A stretch of DNA of 64,000 nt from Nocardioides potassii (GTDB lineage Bacteria > Actinomycetota > Actinomycetes > Propionibacteriales > Nocardioidaceae). Each line of letters starts with the position of its first letter. Position 1 is the first letter of the stretch. A program made the translations under genes and the position numbers. The notes under the pieces are model-generated. The model did not search any database, was not told the origin of the DNA, and saw only the letters and a program-made list of their open reading frames with translations. Positions 8,700-18,647 of this stretch are shown here, in pieces. Location: positions 1 through 64,000 of the forward strand of contig NZ_JAKJHZ010000010.1 of NCBI RefSeq assembly GCF_021648885.1, in the 5' to 3' direction.

Positions 8700-8870
8700 G
8701 TGCCGCACGGCGCGTAGTGGGATTCCCACGAAGGCGGGGGAACGGGCGTCAGGTCACGACTTGGCATCGTCACCGGGCGTGGAGGCCACGGGCGCCGATG
8801 CTCTGGTTGAATCGCCAACCTGTCCCTCCGTCCGGTCGGGACCCGTGCCGGTTCGAGAGGTGGAGGTCGA

Positions 8871-9857
8871 GTGCCCCGACGCAGCAGCCCGCAGGTCCAG
8901 CACGCGGTCATCCACGGCCACCGGCGCGCCTACGTACGGATGGGATCGGGCCCGGCGCTCCTGCTGCTGCACGGCCTCGGCTGCGACCACACGACCTGGG
9001 CGCCGGTGATGGAGTCGCTCGCGCGCACCCACACCGTCATCGCGCCCGACCTGCTCGGCCACGGCGAGTCCGACAAGCCGCGGGCGGACTACAGCCTCGG
9101 CGGTTATGCCAACGGCATGCGGGACCTGCTCACCGTGCTCGGCATCGACCGCGTCACCGTCGTCGGCCACAGCTTCGGCGGCGGGGTGGCGATGCAGTTC
9201 GCCTACCAGTTCCCCGAGCGTGCCGAGCGGCTCGTGCTCGTGGCCTCCGGCGGCCTCGGCCCCGAGGTCAGCCCGGCGATCCGCGCGATCACGACGCCCG
9301 GCTTCCACCAGGTGATGTCCGTGCTGGCCGCGCCCGGCGTGCGGCACGTGACGACTGCTGCGATGCGCGTGCTCGCGGCCACCGGCATCAGCCAGCTGCG
9401 CGACCTCGACGAGGTCGCCGACATCTACGACTCGTTCAAGGACCCGCGGGCGCGGGCGGCGATCGCGCACGTCGTGCGGGCCGTCGTCGACTGGCGCGGC
9501 CAGGTCGTCACGATGGCCGACCGCGCCTACCTGACCGAGGCGATGCCGATGTGCGTCGTGTGGGGCTCGGACGACCAGGTCATCCCGGTCTCGCACGCCA
9601 GCAACGCGAGCGCGCTCGCGCCGACGGCCCGGGTCGAGGTGCTGCCCAACGCCGGCCACTTCCCGCACAAGGACCACCCCGAGCGCTTCGCCAGGATCGT
9701 GCGCGACTTCATCCGCTCGACCGAGCCCAGCCACTACGACCGCGAGCGCTGGCGCGAGCTCCTCGACGAGGGCGCAGCGGTGCAGCCCGTCCAGGCGCAG
9801 GCCGGCTCGGCGCCGGTACGTCCCGTGCACTCCGTACGACGCGCAGCCGGCGCCTGA
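8871..9857 (+). CDS. alpha/beta-fold hydrolase
   Basis: A 328-residue serine hydrolase of the alpha/beta family. Visible features are the oxyanion-loop motif LLLHGLGCDHTTW, the DLLGHGESDKP block, the nucleophile elbow VGHSFGGGVA (Ser ~104), the acid-region VVWGSDDQVIPV and the catalytic His in LPNAGHFPHKDHPERF. The GTG start follows a GAGG-rich stretch. The substrate is unknown; epoxide hydrolase, haloalkane dehalogenase or ester hydrolase folds all look alike here. It is divergent from fasR. The C-terminal ~45 residues are Arg/Ala/Pro-rich and look disordered. Confidence 0.9.
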   Translation: MPRRSSPQVQHAVIHGHRRAYVRMGSGPALLLLHGLGCDHTTWAPVMESLARTHTVIAPDLLGHGESDKPRADYSLGGYANGMRDLLTVLGIDRVTVVGHSFGGGVAMQFAYQFPERAERLVLVASGGLGPEVSPAIRAITTPGFHQVMSVLAAPGVRHVTTAAMRVLAATGISQLRDLDEVADIYDSFKDPRARAAIAHVVRAVVDWRGQVVTMADRAYLTEAMPMCVVWGSDDQVIPVSHASNASALAPTARVEVLPNAGHFPHKDHPERFARIVRDFIRSTEPSHYDRERWRELLDEGAAVQPVQAQAGSAPVRPVHSVRRAAGA

Positions 9858-9870
9858 CGCCGTACGACGC

Positions 9871-10248
9871 TCAGCCCCAGTTGGCGGCGTCGGTCAGGCA
9901 GAAGGGGTGGCCGGCCGGGTCGATGAGGACCTTCCAGGTCTCGCCGGGCTGCGGGTCGGCGAGCGTGGCGCCGAGCTCGACGGCGCGGTCGGCCATCGCG
10001 TCGATGTCGTCGACCGCGAGGTCGAGGTGGAACTGCTTGCGTCCGCTGTCGGGCCAGCTCGGCGGCTGGTGGTCGTCGGTGCGCCCGAGCCCGAGCGCCG
10101 GGCTGCCGTCCGGGCCGGTGAGCATCGCGTAGTCATCGGTGCTGGCCGCGACCTCCCAGCCGAGCAGGGCGGACCAGAAGTCGGCGGACGGCTTCACCTC
10201 CGCGCAGTCCAGCGTCACCATCGCGATCCGTGCGGTCTTGTCCGGCAC
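9871..10248 (-). CDS. VOC (glyoxalase/bleomycin-resistance) superfamily protein
   Basis: A 125-residue vicinal-oxygen-chelate protein with two beta-alpha-beta-beta-beta modules: ARIAMVTLDCAEVKPSADFWSALLGWEV at the N-terminus, and FHLDLAVDDIDAMADRAVELGA with the VLIDPAGHPFCLTD ending typical of the family. The GTG start is supported by a GAGGAGG Shine-Dalgarno 5 nt upstream; a longer frame starting inside the intergenic region was rejected. It diverges from the AraC-type regulator. The substrate is unknown. Confidence 0.88.
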   Translation of the reverse strand: MPDKTARIAMVTLDCAEVKPSADFWSALLGWEVAASTDDYAMLTGPDGSPALGLGRTDDHQPPSWPDSGRKQFHLDLAVDDIDAMADRAVELGATLADPQPGETWKVLIDPAGHPFCLTDAANWG

Positions 10249-10342
10249 TGTTCCTCCTCGTGGGTCGGGTTCGCGACCAGCCTCCTCCGTCACGACGTGC
10301 GTGGCTTGGACAAAGGCGACAGCCGCTGTCGGCGCGCCCGCC

Positions 10343-10348
10343 TAGGTT
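10343..10348 (+). promoter_or_regulatory. leaderless -10 hexamer of the AraC-type gene
   Basis: TAGGTT placed 6 nt before the GTG start at 10355, with no Shine-Dalgarno. Confidence 0.5.
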
Positions 10349-10354
10349 GGCGTC

Positions 10355-11161
10355 GTGCCATCCCGTACCGCTCGCGTCCAGGCAGCCGTGCTGCGTCCGA
10401 GCACCGCCGAGCAGCGGATCCGGGTCGGGCGGATCGAGCCGGACGTCGACCTCGCCCACCTCGTCGACTACTTCTGGTGGGTCCGCTGGGACACGCCAGA
10501 GCCCCACGAGCAGGAGGTGGTGCCGCGACCGGTGGTGCACGTGTCCGCCGAGCTCGTGGCAGGCGAGCCGCGTCTTCTGGTCAACGGGGTGCGCCCGCGC
10601 ATGTTCAGCCGTCGGTTGGAAGGTCAGGGGCAGACGATCGCGGCCGGGTTCAGGCCGGCGGGGTTCCGGCCGTTCCTCCGGGGTGACGTCGGCGACCTCG
10701 AGGGACGTGAGGCCACGGTGGCTGACGTCCTCGGGGTGGACGACCGCGCCGTGGCGGCCACGGTGCTGGCCAGCGAGCGGCCGGAGGACGGCGCTGCGGT
10801 GCTGGCCGCCTGGCTGCGCCGGCTCGAGCCCGAGACCGACCCAAAGGTCGAGGAGCTGGCGACGCTGGTCGAGCGAGCCGAGGAGGACACCGACCTGGTG
10901 CGGGCCGAGCAGCTCGCCGAGATCGCCGGCACGAGCCTGCGCACCCTCCAGCGACGCTTCCACTCGCACGTCGGGATCGGGCCCAAGTGGGTCGTGCAAC
11001 GGTTCCGGCTGCTCGACGTGGTGTCGGCCGCGCACGGGGAGGCCGACGTCGACTGGGCAGGGCTCGCGGCCCGCCTCGGCTACGCCGACCAGTCGCACCT
11101 GATCCGGGCCTTCACGCAGCTGGTGGGCCACCCTCCCGCCGCTTACGCGAAGGAGGCGTAG
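10355..11161 (+). CDS. AraC-family transcriptional regulator
   Basis: A 268-residue regulator. The N-terminal ~150 residues form the sensor region seen in many actinobacterial AraC proteins (DLAHLVDYFWWVRWD...VVPRPVVHVSAEL). The C-terminal ~100 residues carry two helix-turn-helix motifs: LAEIAGTSLRTLQRRFHSHVGIGPKW and WAGLAARLGYADQSHLIRAFTQLVGHPPAAY. The latter is the classic second AraC HTH with the PxxY ending. It is divergent from the VOC gene, which may be its target (inference). Its stop is 24 nt from the convergent aceE stop. Confidence 0.92.
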   Translation: MPSRTARVQAAVLRPSTAEQRIRVGRIEPDVDLAHLVDYFWWVRWDTPEPHEQEVVPRPVVHVSAELVAGEPRLLVNGVRPRMFSRRLEGQGQTIAAGFRPAGFRPFLRGDVGDLEGREATVADVLGVDDRAVAATVLASERPEDGAAVLAAWLRRLEPETDPKVEELATLVERAEEDTDLVRAEQLAEIAGTSLRTLQRRFHSHVGIGPKWVVQRFRLLDVVSAAHGEADVDWAGLAARLGYADQSHLIRAFTQLVGHPPAAYAKEA

Positions 11162-11185
11162 CCCACCAGTGGTGCGGGGTGACGC

Positions 11186-13981
11186 TCAGGCGTCGCCGCC
11201 CTCCTGCTTGATGTCCTTCGTCGCGGTCGGGTCGTCGATCTTGTAGCGCTCGGAGGCCTCGACGACCTTCGACTGCTCGATCTCGCCCGCGTCGGCCAGC
11301 GCCTGGAGGGCCTGGACGACGACGCTGACGGCGTCGATGTGGAAGAAGCGGCGGGCTGCCGGACGGGTGTCGGCGAAGCCGAAGCCGTCGGCGCCGAGGA
11401 CGCGGTAGTCCTGCGGCACCCAGCGCGCGATCTGCAGCGGGACGGCCCGCATGTAGTCGGACACGGCAACGACCGGGCCGGGCGCACCGGCGAGCTTGTC
11501 CGCGACGTAGGCCGTGCGGCGCTCCTCCCCGGGGTGGAGCAGGTTCCACTGCTCGGCCGCGGCACCGTCGCGCGCCAGCTCGTTCCACGACGTGACCGAC
11601 CACAGGTCCGACCTCACGCCCCAGTCCTCGGCGAGAATCCGCGCGGCCTCGTCGATCCACGGGTAGCCGACGCCGGAGGCCATCAGCTGGACCCGCGGGC
11701 CGTCGCCCTCAGCGGTCGAGACGCGGTGGATGCCCTTGAGGATGCCCTCGCGGTCGACGTCGGACGGCTCGGCCGGCATGGAGACCGGCTCGTTGTAGAC
11801 GGTGAGGTAGTAGATGACGTCCTCACCCTGGCCGTCGGGCCCGCCGGAGCCGTACATCCGCTCGAGGCCGTCCTGCATGATGTGCGCGATCTCGTAGGAG
11901 AACGCCGGGTCGTAGTGGACGACCGCCGGGTTGGTCGAGGCGAGCAGCGGCGAGTGCCCGTCCGCGTGCTGCAGGCCTTCGCCCGTGAGCGTCGTACGAC
12001 CCGCGGTGGCGCCGATGAGGAAGCCGCGGGCGAGCTGGTCGGCCATCGCCCAGATCGAGTCGCCCGTGCGCTGGAAGCCGAACATCGAGTAGAAGATGTA
12101 GAACGGGATCATGTGCTCGCCGTGCGTGGAGTACGCCGACCCGGCGGCCGTGGCCGACGCCATCGCACCCGCCTCGGAGATGCCCTCGTGGAGCATTTGG
12201 CCCTGCGCCGACTCCTTGTAGGAGAGCAGCATCTTGCGGTCGACCGACTCGTACTGCTGGCCGCCCGGGTTGTAGACCTTGGCGCTCGGGAACATGGAGT
12301 CCATGCCGAACGTGCGGTACTCGTCGGGCGCGATCGGCACGACCCGCTCGCCGATCTCGGGGTCCTTCATCCAGTCGCGCAGCAGGCGGACGACGGCCAT
12401 CGTGGAGGCGAACTTGTTCTTGCCCGAGCCCTGCTTGAGCTCGGCGTAGAGCTCGTCGCCGGGCAGCTTGAGCGCGGTGGCGCGGTTGACGCGGCGGGGG
12501 ATCGAGCCGCCGAGGGCCTTGCGGCGCTCGAGCATGTACTCGATCTCGGGTGCGTCGGCGCCCGGGTGGAAGAACGGCGCGCCGCCGGTGTTCTCGTAGG
12601 ACTCCTCGAGGTCGCGGTCGCTGATCGGCAGGTAGAGCCGGTCGCGGAACTTCTTGAGGTCCGGGAGGGTCAGCTTCTTCATCTGGTGGGTGGCGTTCTT
12701 GCCCTCCAGCGCGTCGATCGTCCAGCCCTTGATCGTGTGGGCCAGGATCACGGTCGGCTGACCGGTGTGCTTGGTCGCGGCGTCGAAGGCGGCGTACACC
12801 TTGCGGTAGTCGTGGCCACCGCGCGGCAGCTTCTCGATCTGCTGGTCCGACATGTGCTCGACCATCTTGCGCAGGCGCGGGTCGCCCCCGAAGAAGTGCT
12901 CGCGGACGTAGGCGCCGTCCTCGGTCGAGTACGTCTGGAACTGGCCGTCGGGCGTGGAGTTCATCCGGTTGACCAGGACGCCGTCGACGTCGCGCGCCAG
13001 CAGCGCGTCCCACTCGCGGCCCCACACGACCTTGATGACGTTCCAGCCGGCACCGCGGAAGTTGGCCTCGAGCTCCTGGATGATCTTGCCGTTGCCCGTG
13101 ACCGGACCGTCGAGCTGCTGCAGGTTGCAGTTGATCACCCAGGTGAGGTTGTCGAGCTCCTCGCGTGCGGCCACGCGGATCGCGCCGAGCGACTCCGGCT
13201 CGGCCATCTCGCCGTCGCCCATGAACGCCCAGACGTGCTGCTGCTTGGTGTCCTTGATGCCGCGGTTGTCGAGGTAGCGGTTGAACCGCGCCTGGTAGAT
13301 CGAGCCGATGGCGGTGAGGCCCATCGACACGGTCGGGAACTCCCAGAAGTCGGGCATGAGCCGCGGGTGGGGGTACGACGGCAGGCCGGCGCCCTTGCCG
13401 TGCTGGACCTCCTGGCGGAAGCGGTAGAGCTGCTCCTCGCTGAGGCGGCCCTCGAGGAACGCACGGGCGTAGACGCCCGGCGAGCCGTGGCCCTGGATGT
13501 AGATCTGGTCGCCGCCACCCTCGTGGTCCTTGCCGCGGAAGAAGTGGTTGAAGCCGACCTCGTAGAGGCTCGCCGACGACTGGTAGGTGGCGATGTGGCC
13601 GCCGACCTCGAGGCCCTTGCGGTTGGCCGAGGACACCATGACGGCCGCGTTCCAGCGGATGAAGGCGCGGATGCGGCGCTCGGTCTCCTCGTCCCCGGGG
13701 AACCACGGCTCGCGCTCCGGAGGGATCGTGTTGATGTAGTCGGTCGAGCGCAGGGCCGGGACGCCGACCTGCTTCTCACGGGCGCGCTCGAGCAGGCGCA
13801 GCATCACGTAGCGGGCCCGGTCGCGGCCCCGGTCGTCGAGCAGCGCGTCGAAGGACGCGAGCCACTCCTGGGTCTCGTCGGGGTCGATGTCGGGCAGCTG
13901 GGTCGGCAGGCCCTCGTGGATCACCGACGCGATCCCGGGGTTCTTGCTCACCTTGTCGTCGGACTTCTCGGCGTCACTCAC
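11186..13981 (-). CDS. aceE: pyruvate dehydrogenase E1 component, homodimeric type
   Basis: A 931-residue thiamine-diphosphate enzyme that decarboxylates pyruvate and acetylates the E2 lipoyl arm. Characteristic blocks are [23 protein letters not shown], the [14 protein letters not shown]hDP/Mg region followed by [11 protein letters not shown], and the C-terminal transketolase-like region with [15 protein letters not shown]. The length fits AceE. It starts with GTG; a TAGATT hexamer ~35 nt upstream may be its -10. Next to the fab locus it supplies acetyl-CoA, an arrangement I recall also from M. tuberculosis (Rv2241). Confidence 0.96.
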   Translation of the reverse strand: MSDAEKSDDKVSKNPGIASVIHEGLPTQLPDIDPDETQEWLASFDALLDDRGRDRARYVMLRLLERAREKQVGVPALRSTDYINTIPPEREPWFPGDEETERRIRAFIRWNAAVMVSSANRKGLEVGGHIATYQSSASLYEVGFNHFFRGKDHEGGGDQIYIQGHGSPGVYARAFLEGRLSEEQLYRFRQEVQHGKGAGLPSYPHPRLMPDFWEFPTVSMGLTAIGSIYQARFNRYLDNRGIKDTKQQHVWAFMGDGEMAEPESLGAIRVAAREELDNLTWVINCNLQQLDGPVTGNGKIIQELEANFRGAGWNVIKVVWGREWDALLARDVDGVLVNRMNSTPDGQFQTYSTEDGAYVREHFFGGDPRLRKMVEHMSDQQIEKLPRGGHDYRKVYAAFDAATKHTGQPTVILAHTIKGWTIDALEGKNATHQMKKLTLPDLKKFRDRLYLPISDRDLEESYENTGGAPFFHPGADAPEIEYMLERRKALGGSIPRRVNRATALKLPGDELYAELKQGSGKNKFASTMAVVRLLRDWMKDPEIGERVVPIAPDEYRTFGMDSMFPSAKVYNPGGQQYESVDRKMLLSYKESAQGQMLHEGISEAGAMASATAAGSAYSTHGEHMIPFYIFYSMFGFQRTGDSIWAMADQLARGFLIGATAGRTTLTGEGLQHADGHSPLLASTNPAVVHYDPAFSYEIAHIMQDGLERMYGSGGPDGQGEDVIYYLTVYNEPVSMPAEPSDVDREGILKGIHRVSTAEGDGPRVQLMASGVGYPWIDEAARILAEDWGVRSDLWSVTSWNELARDGAAAEQWNLLHPGEERRTAYVADKLAGAPGPVVAVSDYMRAVPLQIARWVPQDYRVLGADGFGFADTRPAARRFFHIDAVSVVVQALQALADAGEIEQSKVVEASERYKIDDPTATKDIKQEGGDA

Positions 13982-14190
13982 CCGCTCATCGTGTCACGCG
14001 TGTCGGCGCCAAGAAATCTACCCGCGGGTAGTCCCGCGCCCGGTCCCCAGCGGCGTCCGTACGACGGCTCCTCGCGGCCCCGACGCCAGACCACCTGACG
14101 GGCCGGGGTTGCGGCGCATCCGGTGTTCCTGTGGACTATGGGGCACCTCGGCGGGCAGTCCGTCGCGGACCCGGACATCGGAGGCACAGC

Positions 14191-14619
14191 GTGAGCTCGA
14201 CGGTGGGCGACAGCGCCCAGGCGACCGGCATGGGGGACCGTCTCGGTCTCAAGCCCGGCATGGTCGTGCAGGAGCTCGGCTGGGACGAGGACACCGACGA
14301 CGAGCTGCGGGTCGCGGTCGAGGACGCCATCGACGCCGACATGGTCGACGGCGACTACGGCAACGTCGTGGACGCGGTGCTGCTGTGGTGGCGCGACGAC
14401 GACGGTGACCTGGTCGACGGGCTCGTCGACGCGCTGACCGACCTCGTCGGCGGCGGCTCGATCTGGCTGCTCACGCCCAAGGTCGGCCGCTCCGGCACCG
14501 TCGACCCCGCCGACGTCACCGAGGCCGCGCCGATCGCCGGCCTCTCGCAGACCACGACCGCAGCCGTCAGCAAGGACTGGCAGGCCACGCGACTGGTCGC
14601 GCCGAAGACCCCCGCGTGA
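14191..14619 (+). CDS. DUF3052 domain protein
   Basis: A 142-residue actinobacterial protein: DRLGLKPGMVVQELGWDEDTDDELRVAVED...VDGDYGNVVDAVLLWWRDDDGDLVDGLVDAL. It is strongly acidic and cytoplasmic. The GTG start follows a TCGGAGG Shine-Dalgarno. It diverges from aceE, and its stop overlaps the next gene's GTG (GTGA). The family is often beside ahpE and aceE but has no firm biochemical role. Confidence 0.9.
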   Translation: MSSTVGDSAQATGMGDRLGLKPGMVVQELGWDEDTDDELRVAVEDAIDADMVDGDYGNVVDAVLLWWRDDDGDLVDGLVDALTDLVGGGSIWLLTPKVGRSGTVDPADVTEAAPIAGLSQTTTAAVSKDWQATRLVAPKTPA

Positions 14620-16268
14620 GCGGGCGCGACCTGGCCGGGACGATCTCCGGCACCCTGTCCGGCGCGGCCACGACCGTCCGCGTGCTCGGCAGGGCCGGCG
14701 TCATCCGGCCCTACGGACCCCGGACGCTCGCCAGCATCGGCCTCACCGTCGCGCGGTGGGGGACCGGTCCCGCCGGCGGCTTCGCCACGCTGGCCGCCCG
14801 CTCGCCCCACCAGGTGGGGATCATCGACGAGCTCGGTGAGCTCACCTGGGGCGAGCTGCAGCGTCGGTCCAACTCGCTGGCCCGCGCGCTCGCGGAGCGT
14901 GGCGTCCAGGAGGGCGACTCGGTCGCGGTGATGTGCCGCAACCACCGCGGGTTCGTCGACATCTCGATCGCCGTCGCCAAGCTCGGCGCGGACCTCCTCT
15001 ACCTCAACACCGCCTTCGCCGGACCGCAGCTCGTCGACGTCCTCGAGCGCGAGGCGCCGACCCTCGTCGTGCACGACGAGGAGTTCACCGGTCTGCTCTC
15101 CGGCGCCCACGTCGAGAAGCGGCTCCTCGCCTGGACGGACGGTGACACCGGACCCGACGGCCTCGAGACGCTCGAGCAGCTCGTGACGTCGTACGACGAG
15201 AGCGACCTGCAGCCGCCCGACCGCCACGCCCGCATCGTGATCCTCACCAGCGGGACGACCGGCACGCCGAAGGGCGCGCCCCGCAACGAGGCCGGCATCG
15301 ACGCGGCGGTGTCGCTGCTGTCGCGGATGCCGCTGCGCGCCGGGTGGCGCACGCACATCGCTGCGCCGCTCTTCCACACGTGGGGCTTCGCCCACCTGGC
15401 GCTCGCGATGCTGCTCGGCTCGACCGTCGTGCTGCGGCGCTCGTTCGACCCGGAGACCGCGCTGCGGACCACGCAGGACGAGCGCTGCCAGTCGATGGTG
15501 GTCATCCCCGTCATGCTGCAGCGGATGCTGGCGCTCGACAGCGAGGTGCTCGACCGGATCGACCTGTCGCGCGTCAAGGTCGTCGCGTCGTCCGGCTCGG
15601 CCCTGCCCGCGACGCTGGCCGAGGCGTGGATGGACCGCTTCGGCGACAACCTCTACAACATCTACGGCTCGACCGAGGTGGCCTACGCCTCGATCGCGAC
15701 GCCGGAGGACCTGCGCGCCGACCCGTCGTCGGCGGGCAAGCCGCCCTACGGCACGGTCGTGAAGATCCTCGGCGAGGACGGCGAGGAGCTCCCGCAGGGG
15801 GAGACCGGACGCATCTTCGTCGGCAACGGCCTGCTCTTCGAGGGCTACACCAACGGCGGGCACAAGGAGGTCGTCGACGGCCTGATGTCGTCCGGCGACG
15901 TCGGCTACTACGACGAGGCCGGCCGCCTCCACGTCGCCGGCCGCGACGACGACATGATCGTCTCCGGCGGCGAGAACGTCTTCCCGCAGGAGGTCGAGGA
16001 CTGCCTCGTCGCCCACGAGCACGTGCGCGAGGTCGCGGCGATCGGCGTCGAGGACCCCGACTACGGCCAGCGGCTGCGGGCCTTCGTGGTCCGCTCGGGT
16101 GACGTCACCGAGGAGCAGCTGCGCGACCACGTGAAGGCCCACCTGGCGCGCTTCAAGGTGCCGCGCGACATCGTGTTCCTCGACGAGCTGCCACGCAACG
16201 CGACCGGCAAGGTGCTCAAGCGCGAGCTGGCCGACGCCGGCGCCGACGCAGATGGGGACCAGGGTTGA
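14616..16268 (+). CDS. acyl-CoA synthetase (AMP-forming, FadD-like)
   Basis: A 550-residue ANL-superfamily enzyme that adenylates a carboxylic acid and transfers it to CoA. The P-loop signature ILTSGTTGTPKGAP lies at residues ~209-222; the adenine-binding YNIYGSTEVAYASIA, the hinge region LHVAGRDDDMIVSGGENVFP and the C-terminal catalytic Lys in RNATGKVLKREL are all present. It overlaps the DUF3052 stop by 4 nt and is overlapped by the peroxiredoxin, so the three form one coupled operon. A fatty acid is the likely substrate given the lipid neighbourhood, but this is inference. Confidence 0.93.
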   Translation: MSGRDLAGTISGTLSGAATTVRVLGRAGVIRPYGPRTLASIGLTVARWGTGPAGGFATLAARSPHQVGIIDELGELTWGELQRRSNSLARALAERGVQEGDSVAVMCRNHRGFVDISIAVAKLGADLLYLNTAFAGPQLVDVLEREAPTLVVHDEEFTGLLSGAHVEKRLLAWTDGDTGPDGLETLEQLVTSYDESDLQPPDRHARIVILTSGTTGTPKGAPRNEAGIDAAVSLLSRMPLRAGWRTHIAAPLFHTWGFAHLALAMLLGSTVVLRRSFDPETALRTTQDERCQSMVVIPVMLQRMLALDSEVLDRIDLSRVKVVASSGSALPATLAEAWMDRFGDNLYNIYGSTEVAYASIATPEDLRADPSSAGKPPYGTVVKILGEDGEELPQGETGRIFVGNGLLFEGYTNGGHKEVVDGLMSSGDVGYYDEAGRLHVAGRDDDMIVSGGENVFPQEVEDCLVAHEHVREVAAIGVEDPDYGQRLRAFVVRSGDVTEEQLRDHVKAHLARFKVPRDIVFLDELPRNATGKVLKRELADAGADADGDQG

Positions 16269-16738
16269 CGCGCGAGGGGCTGTGCATCGGTGACGAGGCC
16301 CCCGACTTCCAGCTGCGCGACCAGTTCGGGCAGGACGTGCGGCTCAGCGACTTCCGCGGCCGCAAGGCCGTCGCGCTGATGTTCTTCCCGTTCGCCTTCA
16401 GCGGCGTCTGCACCGGCGAGCTGTCGGGTGTGCGTGACCGGCTCGACGAGTTCCTGACCTTCGACACCGAGGTGCTCGCGCTGTCGTGCGACCCGGTCTA
16501 CGCGCTGCGGACGTTCGCGGAGGCGGAGGGGCTCAACTTCCCGCTGCTCTCCGACTTCTGGCCCCACGGCGAGGTGGCCTCGGCCTACGAGGTCTTCGAC
16601 GCGAGGAAGGGTGCCCCGCGCCGGTCGTCGTACGTCGTGGACCGGCAGGGCCGCCTGCGGTGGTCGGTGCACAACGCCAACCCCGACGGGCGCGACCTCG
16701 ACGAGCACCTGCGCGAGCTCCACGCGGCCGCCTCCTGA
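16265..16738 (+). CDS. ahpE: AhpE-type peroxiredoxin
   Basis: A 157-residue thiol peroxidase that reduces hydroperoxides and peroxynitrite. The PxxxSxxC active-site motif is PFAFSGVC with peroxidatic Cys49. No second Cys is placed like a 2-Cys resolving residue, which fits the 1-Cys AhpE group. The TTG start lies inside the synthetase stop region (4-nt overlap), implying translational coupling; it is followed by the TREGLCIGDEAPDFQLRDQFG opening. The partner DUF3052 gene two positions upstream is a conserved neighbour in actinobacteria, as I recall. Confidence 0.9.
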   Translation: MTREGLCIGDEAPDFQLRDQFGQDVRLSDFRGRKAVALMFFPFAFSGVCTGELSGVRDRLDEFLTFDTEVLALSCDPVYALRTFAEAEGLNFPLLSDFWPHGEVASAYEVFDARKGAPRRSSYVVDRQGRLRWSVHNANPDGRDLDEHLRELHAAAS

Positions 16739-16837
16739 GGCTCCTGCTGGGCGTGGATCCCGCCTCCGGTCTAGACCGATCGGGGACGTTTTGGCGATTC
16801 CCTCACGGGTCTTGGGCGGTCGTGTAATCTTCTTCTT

Positions 16838-16875
16838 GTTGAGCCGCTGGTGACCCGAGACGCCAGCGGCTCAAC
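16838..16875 (+). terminator. terminator after the DUF3052-acyl-CoA synthetase-ahpE operon
   Basis: Perfect 13-bp inverted repeat (GTTGAGCCGCTGG / CCAGCGGCTCAAC) with a 12-nt loop, followed by the T-rich run TCATTTCATTTC. It sits 100 nt after ahpE and 68 nt before tRNA-Val. Confidence 0.8.
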
Positions 16876-16943
16876 TCATTTCATTTCAGGGCCGGCCGCC
16901 CGTTTCGGCGGCGCCTCGCGGCTCCCGTAGTGTGTGCCGTCCC

Positions 16944-17018
16944 GCGTCGGTAGCTCAGCGGTAGAGCACTCGGTTTACACCCGAGCGGTCGGCGGTTCGA
17001 AACCGTCCCGACGCACCA
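16944..17018 (+). tRNA. tRNA-Val (anticodon TAC)
   Basis: A cloverleaf can be drawn: acceptor GCGTCGG pairs with CCGACGC, the D-arm is GCTCAGCGGTAGAGC, the anticodon stem CTCGG/CCGAG encloses loop TTTACAC with anticodon TAC, and the T-arm is CGGTTCGAAACCG. The CCA end is encoded. It reads GTA valine codons. Confidence 0.95.
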
Positions 17019-17096
17019 CCGATCTCACGTGATCTCGCCAGATCCCGTCCCGCTTCGACCATCCCGGCGCCAACCAGCGCGTGCCAGAGTGGGCGC

Positions 17097-18638
17097 ATGA
17101 TCGTCCCCTTCAGCGTCTCCGACTTCATCGAGCGCGCCGCCGCGGTCTACGGCGATCGCACCGGCGCCACCGACGAGCCCGACCAGCCCGCCGCGCCCCT
17201 CGGCGACGGGGGCAGGCTCACCTACCGCGAGATGTACGACCTCGCGCAGCGGCAGGCGGCCAAGCTCGACGAGCTCGGCCTCGAGGTCGGCGACCGGGTC
17301 GCCGTGCTGAGCCACAACTCGTCGCGACTGCTGACGTCGTTCTTCGGCGTGTGCGGCTCCGGCCGCGTGCTGGTGCCGATCAACTTCCGGCTGCGGCCCG
17401 ACGAGATCTCCTACATCGTCGCCCACTCCGGCGCCCGCGTGCTCTACGTCGACCCTGAGCTCGTCGACACGGTCAAGGGCATCGACGTGGAGCGGACCTT
17501 CGTGCTGGGCGAGGACGAGTCGATGTTCGCCGCGCCCGGCACCAAGCCGCGCACCTGGGAGCCGGACGAGAACGCGACCGCCACTATCAACTACACCTCC
17601 GGCACGACTGCGCGGCCCAAGGGCGTGCAGCTGACGCACCGCAACCTCTGGACCAACGCGGTGACCTTCGGCCTCCATGCCGGCGTCACCGACCGCGACG
17701 TCTACCTCCACACGCTGCCGATGTTTCACGCCAACGGCTGGGGGATGCCGTTCGCGATGACCGGGCTCGGGGTGCCGCAGGTCGTGCTCCGCAAGGTGGA
17801 CGGCGCCGAGATCCTGCGCCGCGTGGAGCAGCACGGCGTGACGGTGATGTGCGCCGCGCCGGCGGTGGCCGCGGCGGTGCTCGAGGCCGCGCAGACGTGG
17901 GAGGGCGAGATCCCGGGCCGCGACCGGGTGCGGATCATCATGGCCGGAGCTCCCCCGCCGACGAAGACGATCGTGCGCGTGGAGGAGGAGCTCGGCTGGG
18001 AGTTCATGCAGATCTACGGCCTCACCGAGACCTCCCCGCTGCTCACCGTGAACCGCTCGCGCTCGGAGTGGGACGACGACCCGGCCGAGGAGAAGGCCCG
18101 CAAGCTCACCCGCGCCGGCGCGCCTGCCATCGGCGTACGGCTCCAGGTGGACGAGCAGGGCGAGGTGCTGGCCCGGTCCAACGTCATCCTCGACGGCTAC
18201 TGGGAGCGGCCCGACGAGACCAGCGCCGCGCTGCGCGACGGGTGGTTCCACACCGGAGACGGCGGCACGATCGGCGACGACGGGTACCTCACGATCAGCG
18301 ACCGCAAGAAGGACGTCATCATCACCGGCGGTGAGAACGTCTCGTCGATCGAGGTCGAGGACGTCCTGTTCTCGCACCCGGCGGTGGCCGAGGTCGCCGT
18401 CATCGGCGTGCCGAGCGAGAAGTGGGGCGAGACCATCAAGGCGCTCGTCGTGCTCGCGGAGGGGCAGAGCGCGGACGAGGCCGAGCTGATCGCCTGGTGC
18501 AAGGACAAGGCCGCCGGCTACAAGGCGCCGACCTCGATCGAGTTCCGCGACGAGCTGGCCCGGACCGCGACCGGCAAGCTGCAGAAGTTCAAGCTGCGGC
18601 AGCCCTACTGGGAGGGCCAGGAGCGGCAGGTCAACTAG
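17097..18638 (+). CDS. acyl-CoA ligase (AMP-forming, long-chain FadD-like)
   Basis: A 513-residue ANL enzyme. The ATP-binding signature YTSGTTARPKGVQLTH lies at ~165-180; MQIYGLTETSPL is the A5 motif, ISDRKKDVIITGGENVSS the A8 hinge, and TATGKLQKFKLR carries the C-terminal Lys. It resembles fatty-acid CoA ligases of actinobacteria and is distinct from the 14616 paralogue, with which it shares only the family motifs. There is no clear Shine-Dalgarno before the ATG. Its TAG stop doubles as the -10 hexamer of the next gene. Confidence 0.92.
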   Translation: MIVPFSVSDFIERAAAVYGDRTGATDEPDQPAAPLGDGGRLTYREMYDLAQRQAAKLDELGLEVGDRVAVLSHNSSRLLTSFFGVCGSGRVLVPINFRLRPDEISYIVAHSGARVLYVDPELVDTVKGIDVERTFVLGEDESMFAAPGTKPRTWEPDENATATINYTSGTTARPKGVQLTHRNLWTNAVTFGLHAGVTDRDVYLHTLPMFHANGWGMPFAMTGLGVPQVVLRKVDGAEILRRVEQHGVTVMCAAPAVAAAVLEAAQTWEGEIPGRDRVRIIMAGAPPPTKTIVRVEEELGWEFMQIYGLTETSPLLTVNRSRSEWDDDPAEEKARKLTRAGAPAIGVRLQVDEQGEVLARSNVILDGYWERPDETSAALRDGWFHTGDGGTIGDDGYLTISDRKKDVIITGGENVSSIEVEDVLFSHPAVAEVAVIGVPSEKWGETIKALVVLAEGQSADEAELIAWCKDKAAGYKAPTSIEFRDELARTATGKLQKFKLRQPYWEGQERQVN

Positions 18639-18641
18639 CCT
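18636..18641 (+). promoter_or_regulatory. leaderless -10 hexamer of the Nif3-like gene
   Basis: TAGCCT, whose TAG is the stop codon of the upstream ligase; 6 nt separate it from the ATG at 18648. Confidence 0.45.
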
Positions 18642-18647
18642 CCCCGC